A stretch of 64,000 nt of DNA from Cytophagales bacterium (lineage in GTDB: Bacteria; Bacteroidota; Bacteroidia; Cytophagales; Cyclobacteriaceae), in assembly GCA_033344775.1 (NCBI GenBank), contig JAWPMT010000005.1, positions 2,115,001 through 2,179,000 of the forward strand. Direction: 5' to 3'. Position 1 is the stretch's first letter, and each line of letters starts with the position of its first letter. The notes beneath the pieces were generated by a model. The model was not told the origin of the DNA. It was given only the letters and a program-made list of their open reading frames with translations, and ran no database searches. Below, piece after piece: positions 19,896 through 30,072 of this stretch. The position numbers and the translations under genes were made by a program.

Positions 19896-19911
19896 TTGCA
19901 AACGTTGCCAA
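19896..19911. promoter_or_regulatory. LacI-type operator-like site TTGCAAACGTTGCCAA upstream of xylB
   Basis: Imperfect palindrome centred on AACGTT, 63 bases before the xylB start codon and in the divergent gap with the unknown secreted gene. It is one base different from the site at 18384-18399. A weak -7-like TATTTTCC (19881-19888) with TTG 17 bases before it would place the site just after the transcription start, where a repressor would block. The regulator itself is not in the window. Confidence 0.55.
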
Positions 19912-19974
19912 TTAAGGAACGGTGCAATTCTTTTAAATTGGAGGTCATTCTTCGTTGTAACCCCATCATCACAG

Positions 19975-21462
19975 ATGAAATTACTCGGTATAGATTTGGG
20001 AAGTTCCTCCATCAAAGTCGCGGTTGTTGATAGCGAATCCGGTAAGTGCCTTGGTAATGAACAATATCCTAAAACAGAAATGGCGATCCAATCGCCTCAA
20101 CCAGGTTGGGCCGAGCAAGACCCTGAAAATTGGTGGCAAGTATTGAAGGATGCATTGCTATTGTTGAAAAAGCGTGTGGACCTATCCGATATTGGGGCCA
20201 TTGGCATCGCTTATCAGATGCATGGTTTAGTAGCGATAGATGCAGATCAGCATCTGGTTCGGCCTTCTATCATCTGGTGTGATTCTCGTGCAGTAAACCA
20301 GGGAGATGCGGCCTTTGCCAAAATCGGGTCGAACAAAGCATTAAGTACACTACTTAATTCACCTGGTAATTTCACAGCTTCCAAACTGGGCTGGGTGAAG
20401 CATCACGAGCCTGAAAAGTTCGAGCAGATCAAACACATCATGCTACCAGGTGACTATCTGGCAATGAAGCTTTCGGGAGCAGTGCAAACTACGGCCTCAG
20501 GACTATCTGAAGGTATCTTCTGGGATTTCCAGTCACGCTCTTTATCAGAGGATGTTATAGACAGTTTTGGATTCGAAGCCGCGCTTATTCCTGAACTGGT
20601 TCCGAATATAGGAATCCAATGTCAGGTATCTTCGTCTGCTGCGGATGAGCTTGGAATTCCCGCGGGAATTCCTATTGCTTATCGTGCCGGTGATCAGCCC
20701 AATAATGCACTTTCCCTCAATGTGTTTGAACCCGGAGAAGTAGCTACTACTGCCGGAACTTCTGCTGTCATTTATGCAGTGGATGATCAAAACCGATTCG
20801 ACCCCACCCAGCGTGTAAATTCTTTCTTACATGTAATTGATACTCTGGAAAATCCCAGAAACGGGGTATTGCTTTGCGTGAATGGATGTGGCATTTTATA
20901 TAGCTGGCTGAGACAAGTATTAAGTACCTCCGCTCCATTGATGGGTTACGATCAGATGAATCAGGAAGCTGCCAAGGCTTCCATTGGATCGGAAGGCCTG
21001 CAATTTTTCCCATTCGGCAATGGTGCAGAACGATTATTGGGAAATCAGAATGTGTTTGCCCATTTGCATCAATTAGATCTAAATCGACACGACCGGCCGC
21101 ATCTAATTCGAGCAGCTCAGGAAGGCATTGTATTCGCGATGAACTACGGATTAGAAGTTTTTCAGGAAATGGGAATTGATGTCATGGTGATGAAGGCAGG
21201 CATGGCCAATCTTTTCCAAAGTGACCTTTTCCAATCAGTTTTTGTGAATACAACTGGGGTACCACTACAATTGTTGGAAACAGACGGTGCCGAAGGGGCA
21301 GCTCGGGCTGCAGGCGTGGGTATTGGTAATTGGAGCCGAAAAGAAGCGTTCGACAACCTCAAAGAAATTAAAACCATTGAACCCAATGCGGTAGATCAGT
21401 CGGCTTACACTGATGCTTACCAAGATTGGAAAAATAATTTAGCTCACTTCATTAAACACTAA
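19975..21462 (+). CDS. xylB: Xylulokinase
   Basis: Phosphorylates D-xylulose to xylulose-5-phosphate for the pentose phosphate pathway. The start is placed at the ATG at 19975 ([19 protein letters not shown]), because the FGGY phosphate-1 loop must be near the N terminus; the 38 in-frame residues before it are not family-like and overlap the operator-like site. The 495 residues show [46 protein letters not shown] and [15 protein letters not shown]. xylA follows after 13 bases, so this is an xylB-xylA operon. No xylose transporter is adjacent. Confidence 0.94.
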   Translation: MKLLGIDLGSSSIKVAVVDSESGKCLGNEQYPKTEMAIQSPQPGWAEQDPENWWQVLKDALLLLKKRVDLSDIGAIGIAYQMHGLVAIDADQHLVRPSIIWCDSRAVNQGDAAFAKIGSNKALSTLLNSPGNFTASKLGWVKHHEPEKFEQIKHIMLPGDYLAMKLSGAVQTTASGLSEGIFWDFQSRSLSEDVIDSFGFEAALIPELVPNIGIQCQVSSSAADELGIPAGIPIAYRAGDQPNNALSLNVFEPGEVATTAGTSAVIYAVDDQNRFDPTQRVNSFLHVIDTLENPRNGVLLCVNGCGILYSWLRQVLSTSAPLMGYDQMNQEAAKASIGSEGLQFFPFGNGAERLLGNQNVFAHLHQLDLNRHDRPHLIRAAQEGIVFAMNYGLEVFQEMGIDVMVMKAGMANLFQSDLFQSVFVNTTGVPLQLLETDGAEGAARAAGVGIGNWSRKEAFDNLKEIKTIEPNAVDQSAYTDAYQDWKNNLAHFIKH

Positions 21463-21475
21463 CCACACTTTAGTC

Positions 21476-22801
21476 ATGGCAATCATCGGAGCACAAGAAT
21501 TTTTCCCCGGAATCGGAGATATTCCGTTTGAGGGACCAGGATCAGATAATCCTTTTGCTTATCAATATTACAACTCGGAGCAAGAGGTTCTGGGAAAGAA
21601 AATGAAGGATCACTTCAAATTTGCCATCGCTTACTGGCACTCCTTCTGCAACACGGGTGGCGATCCCTTTGGTCCAGGGACCATTGAATTTCCATGGGAC
21701 AAAAAGTCCGATGCGGTAGCGCGAGCCAAAGACAAAATGGATGCTGCCTTTGAGTTTATTTCGAAGCTTGGCCTGGAATACTTTTGCTTTCACGATGTGG
21801 ATCTGGTGGATGAAGGCCCCACATTGAAGGAATTTGAGCAACGTCTCGATGCCATTGTGAATTATGGCATTGAAAAGAAAAAGGGGAATAACATTAAGGT
21901 ACTCTGGGGAACTGCCAATTTATTCAGCAATCCACGCTACATGAATGGCGCTTCCACCAATCCTGATTTCAACACACTGGCTTACGCAGGTGCCCAACTG
22001 AAAAATGCGATCGATGCTACCATTGCCCTTGGTGGTGAGAATTATGTGTTTTGGGGTGGTCGTGAGGGCTACATGAGCTTACTGAATACGGACATGAAGC
22101 GTGAGTTGGATCATATGGGCCAATTTCTGACCATGGCCCGGGACTATGCACGGGGACAAGGATTCAATGGCACATTCTTTATCGAACCAAAACCAGCTGA
22201 ACCTAGCAAGCACCAATATGATTTTGACAGTGCCACCGTGGTTGGATTCCTTAATCAATACGGATTACAGGATGACTTTAAGATCAACATCGAAGTGAAT
22301 CATGCAACACTTGCCGGTCATACCTTCCAACACGAGTTGCAAGTAGCCGCCAATGCGAACATGCTGGGCAGCATTGATGCGAATCGTGGTGACTATCAAA
22401 ATGGCTGGGATACGGATCAGTTTCCGATCAACTTAACAGAATTGGTGGAAAGCATGCTGGTCATTGTTAAATCCGATGGATTGCAGGGAGGTGGCGTCAA
22501 CTTCGATGCGAAACGTCGAAGGAATTCCACAGACCTGGAGGACTTATTCCATGCTCATATTGGTGGTATCGATGCGTTTGCAAGAGCACTACTGATCACT
22601 GAGAAATTACTTAACGATACAGATTATGATGCTCGAGTAAAAGGGCGATATGCTTCTTATGATACGGGGCTGGGCAAAGCTTATGAAGAGGGGAATCTCT
22701 CATTGTCAGACCTACATGCTTTCGCTCATGAAAATGGCGAGCCCGCACAGATCAGCGGCAAACAGGAGTATTTAGAGAATCTGATTAACCGGTGTATTTA
22801 G
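21476..22801 (+). CDS. xylA: Xylose isomerase
   Basis: Isomerises D-xylose to D-xylulose using two divalent metal ions. At 441 residues it belongs to the longer class II enzymes common in Bacteroidota. Diagnostic segments are [31 protein letters not shown] (catalytic His), [34 protein letters not shown] (metal Glu), [17 protein letters not shown] and [17 protein letters not shown]. It is the second gene of the xylB-xylA operon and is followed by a 370-base non-coding region ending in a strong terminator. Confidence 0.97.
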   Translation: MAIIGAQEFFPGIGDIPFEGPGSDNPFAYQYYNSEQEVLGKKMKDHFKFAIAYWHSFCNTGGDPFGPGTIEFPWDKKSDAVARAKDKMDAAFEFISKLGLEYFCFHDVDLVDEGPTLKEFEQRLDAIVNYGIEKKKGNNIKVLWGTANLFSNPRYMNGASTNPDFNTLAYAGAQLKNAIDATIALGGENYVFWGGREGYMSLLNTDMKRELDHMGQFLTMARDYARGQGFNGTFFIEPKPAEPSKHQYDFDSATVVGFLNQYGLQDDFKINIEVNHATLAGHTFQHELQVAANANMLGSIDANRGDYQNGWDTDQFPINLTELVESMLVIVKSDGLQGGGVNFDAKRRRNSTDLEDLFHAHIGGIDAFARALLITEKLLNDTDYDARVKGRYASYDTGLGKAYEEGNLSLSDLHAFAHENGEPAQISGKQEYLENLINRCI

Positions 22802-23114
22802 GGTATCGACAGGTTCAATCTTACATTCGACAGGCTCAGGGACAATTCTATACCATTAAGCTAAGGTCACTCCCCGGGGAGTCTTTGCTCGAAAAGGTAT
22901 GTTCATTACGATTTTCAAAGATTCCATAAATGGAATGACTTCTGTACATTAAAATTTCGGCCTTAGCTCTCTGGCTTTGGGGGACACCTGGCCAGCCGTA
23001 CCTAGTCAACCTGACATTCGTCATGCCTGTGTTCATATAAGCCGGCTTTACCTAGCATTGAGGACTGAAAAGTACTGATTCTAAGATTAAACCGCCATCT
23101 AACTATCTAGATCG
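22802..23114. other. Intergenic region with repeat remnants, no gene seen
   Basis: The first 45 bases contain two GACAGG-type repeat units (22803-22845, TATCGACAGGTTCAA and ATTCGACAGGCTCAGGGACA) related to those at 4749-4790. The remainder includes a C/G-rich palindrome CTCCCCGGGGAG (22870-22881). A 62-codon minus-strand frame at 22848-23036 resembles no family and is not called. Confidence 0.5.
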
Positions 23115-23142
23115 AAAAAAGGCACCCTCGGGTGCCTTTTTT
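23115..23142. terminator. Bidirectional Rho-independent terminator after xylA
   Basis: A6 then GGCACCC TC GGGTGCC then T6: a GC-rich 7-bp stem extended by an A/T stem. The sequence is nearly self-complementary, so it would serve both xylA (plus strand) and the convergent YiaA-like gene (minus strand). Confidence 0.85.
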
Positions 23143-23171
23143 AATATTCCATTCTACAGAGAACTTGACAA

Positions 23172-23597
23172 TTAAGCAGACAAAGAATCCCCCTCTTGCT
23201 GCCTCCTGATCGCTAAATCATCTCTGGTATTCTTTTGTACTGCCACTGCTCCGAAAGTTGCCAGGATAAAGGCAAAAGCATAAAATCCCTTCTCGCTTGG
23301 GAGCATATCTGCATTCCATAGTCCAATCACCAATAAGATGATGGAGAGGATCGTTGAAAACCAGGAGAGACCATAATACAGATCAGTGACCTGTAACCCC
23401 TCTAACCTGTCTCGAACACTTTTTTGCACTGATATCACAGAAAAAAGTCCGAACATGAGAATAGCGAAGTAATAACCCTTTTCACTGAGTGCGATCTCGG
23501 CGCGCCAGAGGCCTACCAAATACCCAATCATTCCTACCAACAAGGCGACCCAGGAGGCCGCAATAAACGCGTTTGAAGTTTTTTGAATCATTGCCAT
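23172..23597 (-). CDS. YiaA/YiaB-type inner membrane protein
   Basis: A 141-residue membrane protein made of two similar halves. Each has a pair of transmembrane helices followed by a short polar loop: FIAASWVALLVGMIGYLVGLW ... SEKGYYFAILMFGLF in the first half and SWFSTILSIILLVIGLWNAD ... SEKGFYAFAFILATFG in the second. The repeat unit (W-A/N-A-E/D-x-x-L-S/P-S-E-K-G-Y/F-Y) matches the two-helix YiaAB domain. Function is unknown across the family. It is divergent from the TetR gene, sharing an 87-base region that holds a palindromic operator candidate. A start at the second ATG (MIQKTS) is possible. Confidence 0.85.
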   Translation of the reverse strand: MAMIQKTSNAFIAASWVALLVGMIGYLVGLWRAEIALSEKGYYFAILMFGLFSVISVQKSVRDRLEGLQVTDLYYGLSWFSTILSIILLVIGLWNADMLPSEKGFYAFAFILATFGAVAVQKNTRDDLAIRRQQEGDSLSA

Positions 23598-23652
23598 TTC
23601 ATTTAGAAGTGAAAATTCGATGGATCAAACGAGGGTTAGTGGTCTGCAGGTT

Positions 23653-23668
23653 TGTACATTCGTGTACA
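23653..23668. promoter_or_regulatory. Inverted repeat TGTACA-N4-TGTACA between divergent genes
   Basis: TGTACATTCGTGTACA lies in the short gap between the YiaA-like gene and the TetR gene, 17 bases before the TetR start codon. A symmetric site in this position next to a TetR gene is the usual layout for autoregulation and control of the divergent neighbour. Binding is inferred, not shown. Confidence 0.5.
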
Positions 23669-23684
23669 GAACAAATCGAAATTC

Positions 23685-24230
23685 ATGGAAAAAACAGTAG
23701 ATAACCGGCTCAAATGGATAAAAACGGGTTATCAACTATTCGGGGAAATTGGCCTTGAGGCGCTCAATGTTGAAAAGCTATCAAATCTGATGGGGCTTAA
23801 TAGGTCCAGCTTTTATCATTATTTCAAGGACTTAATGGGCTATGAGGAAGCACTTTTCTCGTACCATGATACCCGATATCAATCGATCGCACAAGTGATC
23901 AAGGATTACCAACAATTTGAACAGCTTTTCAATAAGGAGGTATTTGAACATAAAGATGCGCTGGCTTTCCAGCGTCAATTGTTGATCAATCAATCGGTGA
24001 AAAGGTACAAGGAATGTTCTGAAGCAGTTCGTCACCATACTGAAGAAAAGACCTTCGCTTTGTGGACTGCTGCTAACAGTAATGCTGAGACTAGTGAAAA
24101 ACAGTGGGCCATGTTCAAAGCCATGCGTGATTTCTATTTTGTCCATCATGGACAATCCAACGGATTAGATAATCCTAAAGAATTCATGTTGCTTTTGAAC
24201 CAGTATGTCAACCAACAACTTGGGAGTTAG
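23685..24230 (+). CDS. TetR family transcriptional regulator
   Basis: A 181-residue one-component regulator. The start is placed at the ATG at 23685 (MEKTVDNRLKWIKTGYQLFG); an upstream in-frame TTG would overlap the palindromic operator. The N-terminal helix-turn-helix reads GLEALNVEKLSNLMGLNRSSFYHYFKD, split over residues about 20-46, with the TetR-typical FYHYFKD recognition end. The C-terminal ligand domain is divergent and gives no ligand hint. It is divergent from the YiaA-like membrane gene, its likely target. Confidence 0.85.
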   Translation: MEKTVDNRLKWIKTGYQLFGEIGLEALNVEKLSNLMGLNRSSFYHYFKDLMGYEEALFSYHDTRYQSIAQVIKDYQQFEQLFNKEVFEHKDALAFQRQLLINQSVKRYKECSEAVRHHTEEKTFALWTAANSNAETSEKQWAMFKAMRDFYFVHHGQSNGLDNPKEFMLLLNQYVNQQLGS

Positions 24231-24263
24231 TCCCAATATCAATAAACGCCAAAGCACTTAAAC

Positions 24264-24297
24264 AAAAAAGCTGCCCCTTTCGAGACAGCTTCTTTTT
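24264..24297. terminator. Bidirectional terminator between TetR and M16 genes
   Basis: A-rich run, AAGCTGCCCC, short loop, GAGACAGCTT, then TCTTTTT. The stem has one or two weak pairs. With A-tract and T-tract on opposite sides it can end both convergent transcripts. Confidence 0.75.
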
Positions 24298-24318
24298 CAA
24301 TTCAATCAGAATGATTGA

Positions 24319-27180
24319 TTATTTCTTGGTGTCGACGGTCATGTCTTCAACTACATCACCTTTAGCGTCGAGCTCAACCATGTCGTAACCTAGTTTTCTA
24401 AGCTTTTCACGGTTGCTGGCGCCATCTCCTACCACCAAAATATAGAACTGGTCATCGTCCAGGTATTTCTTGGCAAGATCGTTGATCTCTTCCTTGGTAA
24501 TGGTGTTGATGATCTTAGTTTGCTCATCTACATAAGAACGATCCAGGTCATAATGTACGATCCTTCTCAGGAAGCTCGCCTTTTGACCAGGAGTTTCATA
24601 GCTTCTGGCATCACGCTGACCAATGGACTTTCTCATGAAAGCCAATTCATCATCGGTTATACCTCGCTCCCTGTATTCGCTGATCTCTTTCATGAATTCT
24701 ACCACAGAGCTATCCGTCGCTGTTCCCAGCACACCTGCCAGCGCAGTAAACGATCCCTCATCCTCAGAAGAAGAAAAGAAGCCTCTTGCCCCGTAGGTCC
24801 AGCCTTTGTCTTCTCTTAGGTTCAGGTTAATTCTACTATTAAATGCTCCACCTAATGGATAATTCATCAAGAAGGACTTAAAATATTCGCCGGTAGCATC
24901 GTATTCCATTCCTGTCATGTAGCCAATTCTGATCTGAGACTGAGGTGCATCTACTTTGTCCACCAGGTACAATTTGGTCTTATCCGCAGGCTTCGCTTTT
25001 GGCATTTCCGGAATTTTTACATTCTTATTCTCCCAGTTTTTCAAAAACGCTAACTCGGGAAGGACCTCATCTCGATCAACATCACCTACGATCACTAGTT
25101 CGCCCAGATTCGGCGAATAGTAACTCGCGTAAAAAGCTTTCACATCATCCAGCGTAATGTTTTTCACGGTTCCTTCTATCCCTCCTGCTGGTGAGGAGAA
25201 GATGTGATTATCGCCGTACAATAACTTGTTGTACACCTGCGACGCAATGGATCCCGGATCTTTTTGACTCGCAATGATGCTTTCCATTTGCTGCTTGATC
25301 ACTCGATCAAAATCGGCTTGGGCAAATCCGGGACGCAATAGTTTTTCTTCCACCAGCTCCATGGTACGTGCCAGGTTTTTCTTCAAGGTGTTGACACTGA
25401 CCGTGGTAGAGCTACGTCCTCCTGAAATATTGATAGAACTTCCGATCTTACGAAGCTCTTCCTGCATCTCTTCCGCCGTGTAGTTCTCGGTAGATTCGTT
25501 GAGTAATCCAGCTGTAATTTGCGCCAGGCCACTTTTTGAAGGGTCATTCGCGTCGAACTTATGTCCTCCATTCAGGGTCAATCGAACGGCCACCGTAGGG
25601 ATCTCATCACTTTTTGTTCCAATGACTTTGATGCCATTGTCAAATTCTGTTTCCCAGAATTCAGGCACCTTTACCAAAGGACTGGCACCTGGTGTTGGCT
25701 GCTTGCTTCGATCGAAAGATTCATTGGTGGGCTTGTTGTAAGTAAGTCCGGTATAATCTGTTGTAGGAAATGGATTGTTTCCACTTGTTGGCTTCTCAAA
25801 ATTATCTTCTGCCACAGGAGCAGTTTCTTCATTCGGTAAGTAGCTCAGGATCACCCCATTTTTTCCATAGATGTATTTATTGAACACTCTCATTACATCT
25901 TCGGCGGTGATGTCCAGGTAACGCTGCAAATCAGTGTTGATCATATTCGGGTTTTCAAACATGTACTGATATCGGGCCAATCTTGAAAGTTTACCGCTCA
26001 CACTGGCCAGGCCATTGATTACACTAGATTCTCTACTGGCTTTGAACTTTTCCAGGTCTGCTTGAGAAACTCCATTTTCTGCAAATTCATCCAGAATGTT
26101 TCTCATCTCTTCTGCAAACTGAGTCAGTGTTTGTCCCGGGTATGGCAAAACAAACATGGTAAACTCACCGGACAGCTCTGAGGTAGGGTGGAATACTGAA
26201 GCCTGAATCGCTTTTTGTGTCAATACAAACTTCTTGAAAAAGTAAGAGCTTTGGCCCACACCTAATATCTCGGAAAGGCAATCTAATGCCGCTTCATCCG
26301 GGTGCATCGCGGGAACAGAAGGATAAGTGAACATGACCGCCGGGAATCGAATGTTCCGATCGATATGTGAAATGTATCGGTCTTCCCCTACGGAAACCAG
26401 GTCAAGCTCCATTTTCTCTACCTCTGGTCCAGCAGGAATAGAGCCAAAATATTTCTCAACCAGTTTGATCACCTCTTGCGGGTTAACATCTCCACCTACG
26501 GAAACAGCAGCATTATTTGGGCCATACCAACGCATGAAGAAATTCTTCAGGTCATCCAGATTTGCACTATCCAAATCTTTCAACAAACCAATCGTTAACC
26601 AGGAATATGGGTGTCCATAAGGATATAGGGCTTCCATGGTTTTTTCACTCCACAGTCCGTAAGGTCTGTTGAGGTAGTTCTGTCCTTTCTCGTTTTTTAC
26701 GGTGGCTCTTTGAACTTCGAATTTTTCAGGAGTTACGGCATCCAGGAGAAAGCCCATGCGATCTGCTTCCAACCAAAGCATGGTTTCCAGCTGATTACTT
26801 GGTACCGTCTCAAAGTAATTAGTCCTGTCGCGATTGGTCGTTCCATTTAGCGTCCCTCCGGATTCTGTGACAATTTTGAAATGTTCTTCGTCGGCCACAT
26901 TGTCCGAACCCTGGAACATCATGTGCTCAAAGAAGTGAGCAAAACCCGATCTTTGAAGTTCTTCTCTGGCCGAACCAACATGGTAAGTAACATCTACATG
27001 AACCAGTGGGTCAGAGTGATCTTCATGAATGATCAGCGTAAGGCCATTGTCCAGTTGATATTTTTCATAGGGAATCACAAGATCGTCCCCAGTCTTCTCG
27101 ACCTTCTCGATCAGTTTGGTTTGCCCGTGAAGCATCAATACAGATATCAATGCTGTACAGCAGGCGATCAATTTTCTCAT
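24319..27180 (-). CDS. M16 family zinc peptidase (two-domain, insulinase-like)
   Basis: A 953-residue exported peptidase. The N-terminal signal peptide (MRKLIACCTALISVLMLHGQ) predicts periplasmic localisation. The first M16 repeat carries the inverted zinc motif in SGFAHFFEHMMFQGS (HxxEH) with the downstream ligand Glu in ATVKNEKGQNYLNRPYG. Around residue 505 a second M16 repeat begins (PEFWETEFDNGIKVIGTKSD), lacking the zinc motif, as is normal for the inactive half. The fusion of active and inactive halves in one chain is common in Bacteroidota. Substrates are unknown; peptide degradation is likely. Convergent with the TetR gene. Confidence 0.93.
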   Translation of the reverse strand: MRKLIACCTALISVLMLHGQTKLIEKVEKTGDDLVIPYEKYQLDNGLTLIIHEDHSDPLVHVDVTYHVGSAREELQRSGFAHFFEHMMFQGSDNVADEEHFKIVTESGGTLNGTTNRDRTNYFETVPSNQLETMLWLEADRMGFLLDAVTPEKFEVQRATVKNEKGQNYLNRPYGLWSEKTMEALYPYGHPYSWLTIGLLKDLDSANLDDLKNFFMRWYGPNNAAVSVGGDVNPQEVIKLVEKYFGSIPAGPEVEKMELDLVSVGEDRYISHIDRNIRFPAVMFTYPSVPAMHPDEAALDCLSEILGVGQSSYFFKKFVLTQKAIQASVFHPTSELSGEFTMFVLPYPGQTLTQFAEEMRNILDEFAENGVSQADLEKFKASRESSVINGLASVSGKLSRLARYQYMFENPNMINTDLQRYLDITAEDVMRVFNKYIYGKNGVILSYLPNEETAPVAEDNFEKPTSGNNPFPTTDYTGLTYNKPTNESFDRSKQPTPGASPLVKVPEFWETEFDNGIKVIGTKSDEIPTVAVRLTLNGGHKFDANDPSKSGLAQITAGLLNESTENYTAEEMQEELRKIGSSINISGGRSSTTVSVNTLKKNLARTMELVEEKLLRPGFAQADFDRVIKQQMESIIASQKDPGSIASQVYNKLLYGDNHIFSSPAGGIEGTVKNITLDDVKAFYASYYSPNLGELVIVGDVDRDEVLPELAFLKNWENKNVKIPEMPKAKPADKTKLYLVDKVDAPQSQIRIGYMTGMEYDATGEYFKSFLMNYPLGGAFNSRINLNLREDKGWTYGARGFFSSSEDEGSFTALAGVLGTATDSSVVEFMKEISEYRERGITDDELAFMRKSIGQRDARSYETPGQKASFLRRIVHYDLDRSYVDEQTKIINTITKEEINDLAKKYLDDDQFYILVVGDGASNREKLRKLGYDMVELDAKGDVVEDMTVDTKK

Positions 27181-27447
27181 TTTGTTTTAGGATTTGTTTC
27201 CTCAATGTTACGGAGAAAATCCTACTTGAGATGTCTCAGATCAAACTATCCGTCGTTCTGTCTGAAAAAGTGAAAGACTCTGTAAACCAGTGGACCTAAT
27301 TTGGACAACTGTTAGCGGGAAAAGGATATTTAAAGCAGTGTAATATGATACGAACATTTACTTTAAAGAGGATGTCTCCTCGAAAGTCGTCTTTCCCCAA
27401 GGTAATTTCGAAATGGGGATTGCACCACAACCCTGGGTAAATTCCTA

Positions 27448-29367
27448 TCACACCTTCAATTCCCGGGTCTTTCCGGACAGTTCCTCGACGATAGACTGGA
27501 CCCTCCGGATGTTTTCGTGATTGGCTTCTATGGATTGCACAACCGATTCGGAGGTAGCATTCACCTGCTGTGCACCGGCCGCTGTTTCTTCCGAGATCAC
27601 AATTACTTGCTCCGTTGCTACGATTACTTCTTTGATGTCATCATTCTGTTGCTGAGTAGACATCACAATCTTGTTAGATAATGTCTTGGTACCTTGATAG
27701 GATTCCACAATTTCCTGAAAGCTATCCGTTGCATTATGGGTGGTCTGCTCCCCTTCTTCGACCACCTGAGTGATGTCTTCAATCAATTTTGAAGTGGTAT
27801 TTGCGGAACTCTGGATGTTGCTAACAAGGTCTTCAATCTCTTTGGATGATTGCTTGGATTGCTCCGCTAACAACCTGATTTGTGAAGCAATAATGGCAAA
27901 CCCGCGACCCGCCTCTCCGGCCTGAGCCGCCTCAATGGCTGCGTTTAACGCCAAAAGGTTAGTTTGTGCAGCGATCTCCTGAATGATGGTAATGATTGCA
28001 TTGATCTGACGAGATTGATCTTTCAGTTCTTTGATCACATCATTTCCAACCTGGAACTGACTCAGTATCCTGGACATGTTTCCACTGATCTCCTGAACCA
28101 GCTGCAATCCATGTTCACTCTGGTCTGCTCCTGTGTTGGACATGTCCTCAATGGATTTGGCCAACGTATGCATGTCCTCTGAAGATTGCATGATGTTCTC
28201 GATCAATGAAAAGGCATGATTGACTTGTTCAACCTGTCTGGACGCGCCAGTTTGTATTTCGGAAATGGAAGTTCGAATCCCTTCCACTTCTTCGCCCATG
28301 TTTTGACTGTGATTCGTACTCTCCTGAGCAATGCTTTGAATGGCCTCGGATTTCACCATGAGTTCGGACAAATGTCCTGAGATCCTTGCCAAGGCATCAT
28401 TCAAATTCAGGCTTATGCGAAACCAATCCCCTTTTACGTCTGCATCAAACCTTGTAGATAGATTGCCTTGTGACATCTGCTCCGTTACATGATTGATCTC
28501 ATTGAAAGGGACTAACAAGGATTCCAACAAATTATTGGTCGACTCTTGCAAAACCTTATAATCCTCGGACTTGGTATCCATGTTCATGCGCTGGTTGTAA
28601 TCTCCCGATTCCAGGATCTGATTGATCAGCTGTTGCATTTGGTTGATGGCTCCGGTGAGGTTTCGCTGCTCTACCTGCAAATTTTTGGCATTTTCATCTG
28701 CCAGATACTTCTGCCTGGTCAATTCATCTTGCTTGGATACAATGTCATTTTCATAGCTGATATTGATATAAACCAGCAAATAGAGTTCGAACAAAATAAG
28801 TATCGTAACCGTCAGTAAGATCGTCTTGAAGGATTTCAAACTCGTATCTTCGTAGGGCATGTCATAAATCGGCAGTCCCAGGATGTCCTGGATCGGCTCA
28901 AAGAATACGAAACAGAAAAAGATGGTGATCACCACCATGTTGAATAGCCACTTTTCTCGTCGAAAATCAAAAATAATGGTAGCTCCAACAATGATCGGCA
29001 AAAAATACAGGCGCGCATTCTGAACTCGAATAATCCCCTTATCTACCTCATTGGCAATGGCTTCCAGATTGAAGATATAAAACGAAATGATCAGAAATCC
29101 TACTGATCCCAAAAGCAAAGTAACCCTCCCTGCTTGATGGCTAATAAAGCGATTGAGTAAAAGCGATATGATCGGTATAGGAAGAAAATACAAGCCTTCA
29201 CCCGCAGCCCCTTTTAAACCAACAGACGACTGATAGAGTGTCTGTAAAGAAATCAGGGTAAATATGAAAAGGCTCAAGCCATTGGTGAATATCAGCCTGC
29301 TTTTAACAATATTGGGCATGGCTGGGTCGACACCAGCCTCTAAAAGATTTTTCCTAAACCAATTCAT
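27448..29367 (-). CDS. Methyl-accepting chemotaxis-type protein
   Basis: A 639-residue membrane receptor. Instead of the usual periplasmic sensor, the N-terminal 215 residues hold about six hydrophobic helices (for example [80 protein letters not shown]). A coiled coil, a HAMP-like segment ([19 protein letters not shown]) and a signalling domain follow, with the hairpin tip [20 protein letters not shown] and [20 protein letters not shown]. The tip is well conserved, so CheA/CheW coupling is expected. No other chemotaxis gene is in the window. Ligand unknown; the integral-membrane sensor suggests sensing of a membrane or energy-linked signal. Confidence 0.9.
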   Translation of the reverse strand: MNWFRKNLLEAGVDPAMPNIVKSRLIFTNGLSLFIFTLISLQTLYQSSVGLKGAAGEGLYFLPIPIISLLLNRFISHQAGRVTLLLGSVGFLIISFYIFNLEAIANEVDKGIIRVQNARLYFLPIIVGATIIFDFRREKWLFNMVVITIFFCFVFFEPIQDILGLPIYDMPYEDTSLKSFKTILLTVTILILFELYLLVYINISYENDIVSKQDELTRQKYLADENAKNLQVEQRNLTGAINQMQQLINQILESGDYNQRMNMDTKSEDYKVLQESTNNLLESLLVPFNEINHVTEQMSQGNLSTRFDADVKGDWFRISLNLNDALARISGHLSELMVKSEAIQSIAQESTNHSQNMGEEVEGIRTSISEIQTGASRQVEQVNHAFSLIENIMQSSEDMHTLAKSIEDMSNTGADQSEHGLQLVQEISGNMSRILSQFQVGNDVIKELKDQSRQINAIITIIQEIAAQTNLLALNAAIEAAQAGEAGRGFAIIASQIRLLAEQSKQSSKEIEDLVSNIQSSANTTSKLIEDITQVVEEGEQTTHNATDSFQEIVESYQGTKTLSNKIVMSTQQQNDDIKEVIVATEQVIVISEETAAGAQQVNATSESVVQSIEANHENIRRVQSIVEELSGKTRELKV

Positions 29368-29493
29368 TCAATGAGATTCTGATTGGAAGTTAAGACTTTC
29401 ATAACTATCACTCCAAAATCATTGTTCGGAAAAATGACATTTAATGTGTCAGATGGGAATTCTTTAGGTTGTTTTGGATTTAACCCAGGAAAA

Positions 29494-30072
29494 TCAAACT
29501 AACTCGGCATGTGTACGCAGCACTTGTGGGATCACTAATTGGGACTCGTCATTGGTAATGATCGTTTGAGCAATTGCTGCTTTTTGCTCTTCGGAAAGTT
29601 GTCTTTCAATGATGGCTTGTACATCCTTTGCGTTGCGGTGTGGATCTCGCTTTAATACTCGCTGTGTTCTGATGTCCACGGGTGCCGAAACCAATATAAG
29701 GTAGTCCAGGGATTTGTATGAGCCTGTTTCCACCAACAATGCTGCTTCTTTCAAAACGTAACTAAAGGATTGTTCCTGGGCCCAATTTGCAAAATCTTCT
29801 GCTACAGCCGGATGGACTACCGCATTCAATTGTTCTAAGCGTTTAGGCTGATGGAATGCAATCTTGCCGATATGTTCGCGATTAAGTACTCCCTGATCAT
29901 AACTCTCTGCCCCAAACAGTTCAATTACTTGCTCTCTGATCGCCTCATGTTCGTTCATGAGTCTTTTTGCTCTGCTATCTGCATCATAGACAGGAGCACC
30001 CAATGTTTGGAATATCCGACTCACGATGCTCTTTCCCGCACCGATACCTCCGGTTATACCTACGGTCTTCAA
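29494..30072 (-). CDS. coaE: Dephospho-CoA kinase
   Basis: Final step of coenzyme A synthesis, phosphorylating the ribose 3'-OH of dephospho-CoA. The 192-residue protein has the Walker A loop GITGGIGAGKSIVSRIF, the family block VYDADSRAKRLMNEH, VVHPAV and the lid DIRTQRVLKRD. The start overlaps the YbbR stop by four bases (ATGA), implying translational coupling. The YbbR-coaE order after yajC is conserved in Bacteroidota. Confidence 0.95.
   Translation of the reverse strand: MKTVGITGGIGAGKSIVSRIFQTLGAPVYDADSRAKRLMNEHEAIREQVIELFGAESYDQGVLNREHIGKIAFHQPKRLEQLNAVVHPAVAEDFANWAQEQSFSYVLKEAALLVETGSYKSLDYLILVSAPVDIRTQRVLKRDPHRNAKDVQAIIERQLSEEQKAAIAQTIITNDESQLVIPQVLRTHAELV

Noticed and set aside
19861-19974. 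An N-terminal extension of XylB by 38 residues from an upstream TTG
   Set aside because: FGGY kinases begin close to the IDLGSSS loop, and the extension overlaps the operator-like palindrome; the ATG at 19975 was chosen.
22848-23036. A 62-codon open frame on the minus strand after xylA
   Set aside because: No family resemblance, no start context, and it covers repeat-like sequence with C/G palindromes; better explained as non-coding.
23685-24230. The TetR gene as xylose regulator because of nearby xylBA
   Set aside because: A strong bidirectional terminator and another gene separate them, and the xylB upstream site is LacI-like rather than the TGTACA palindrome.
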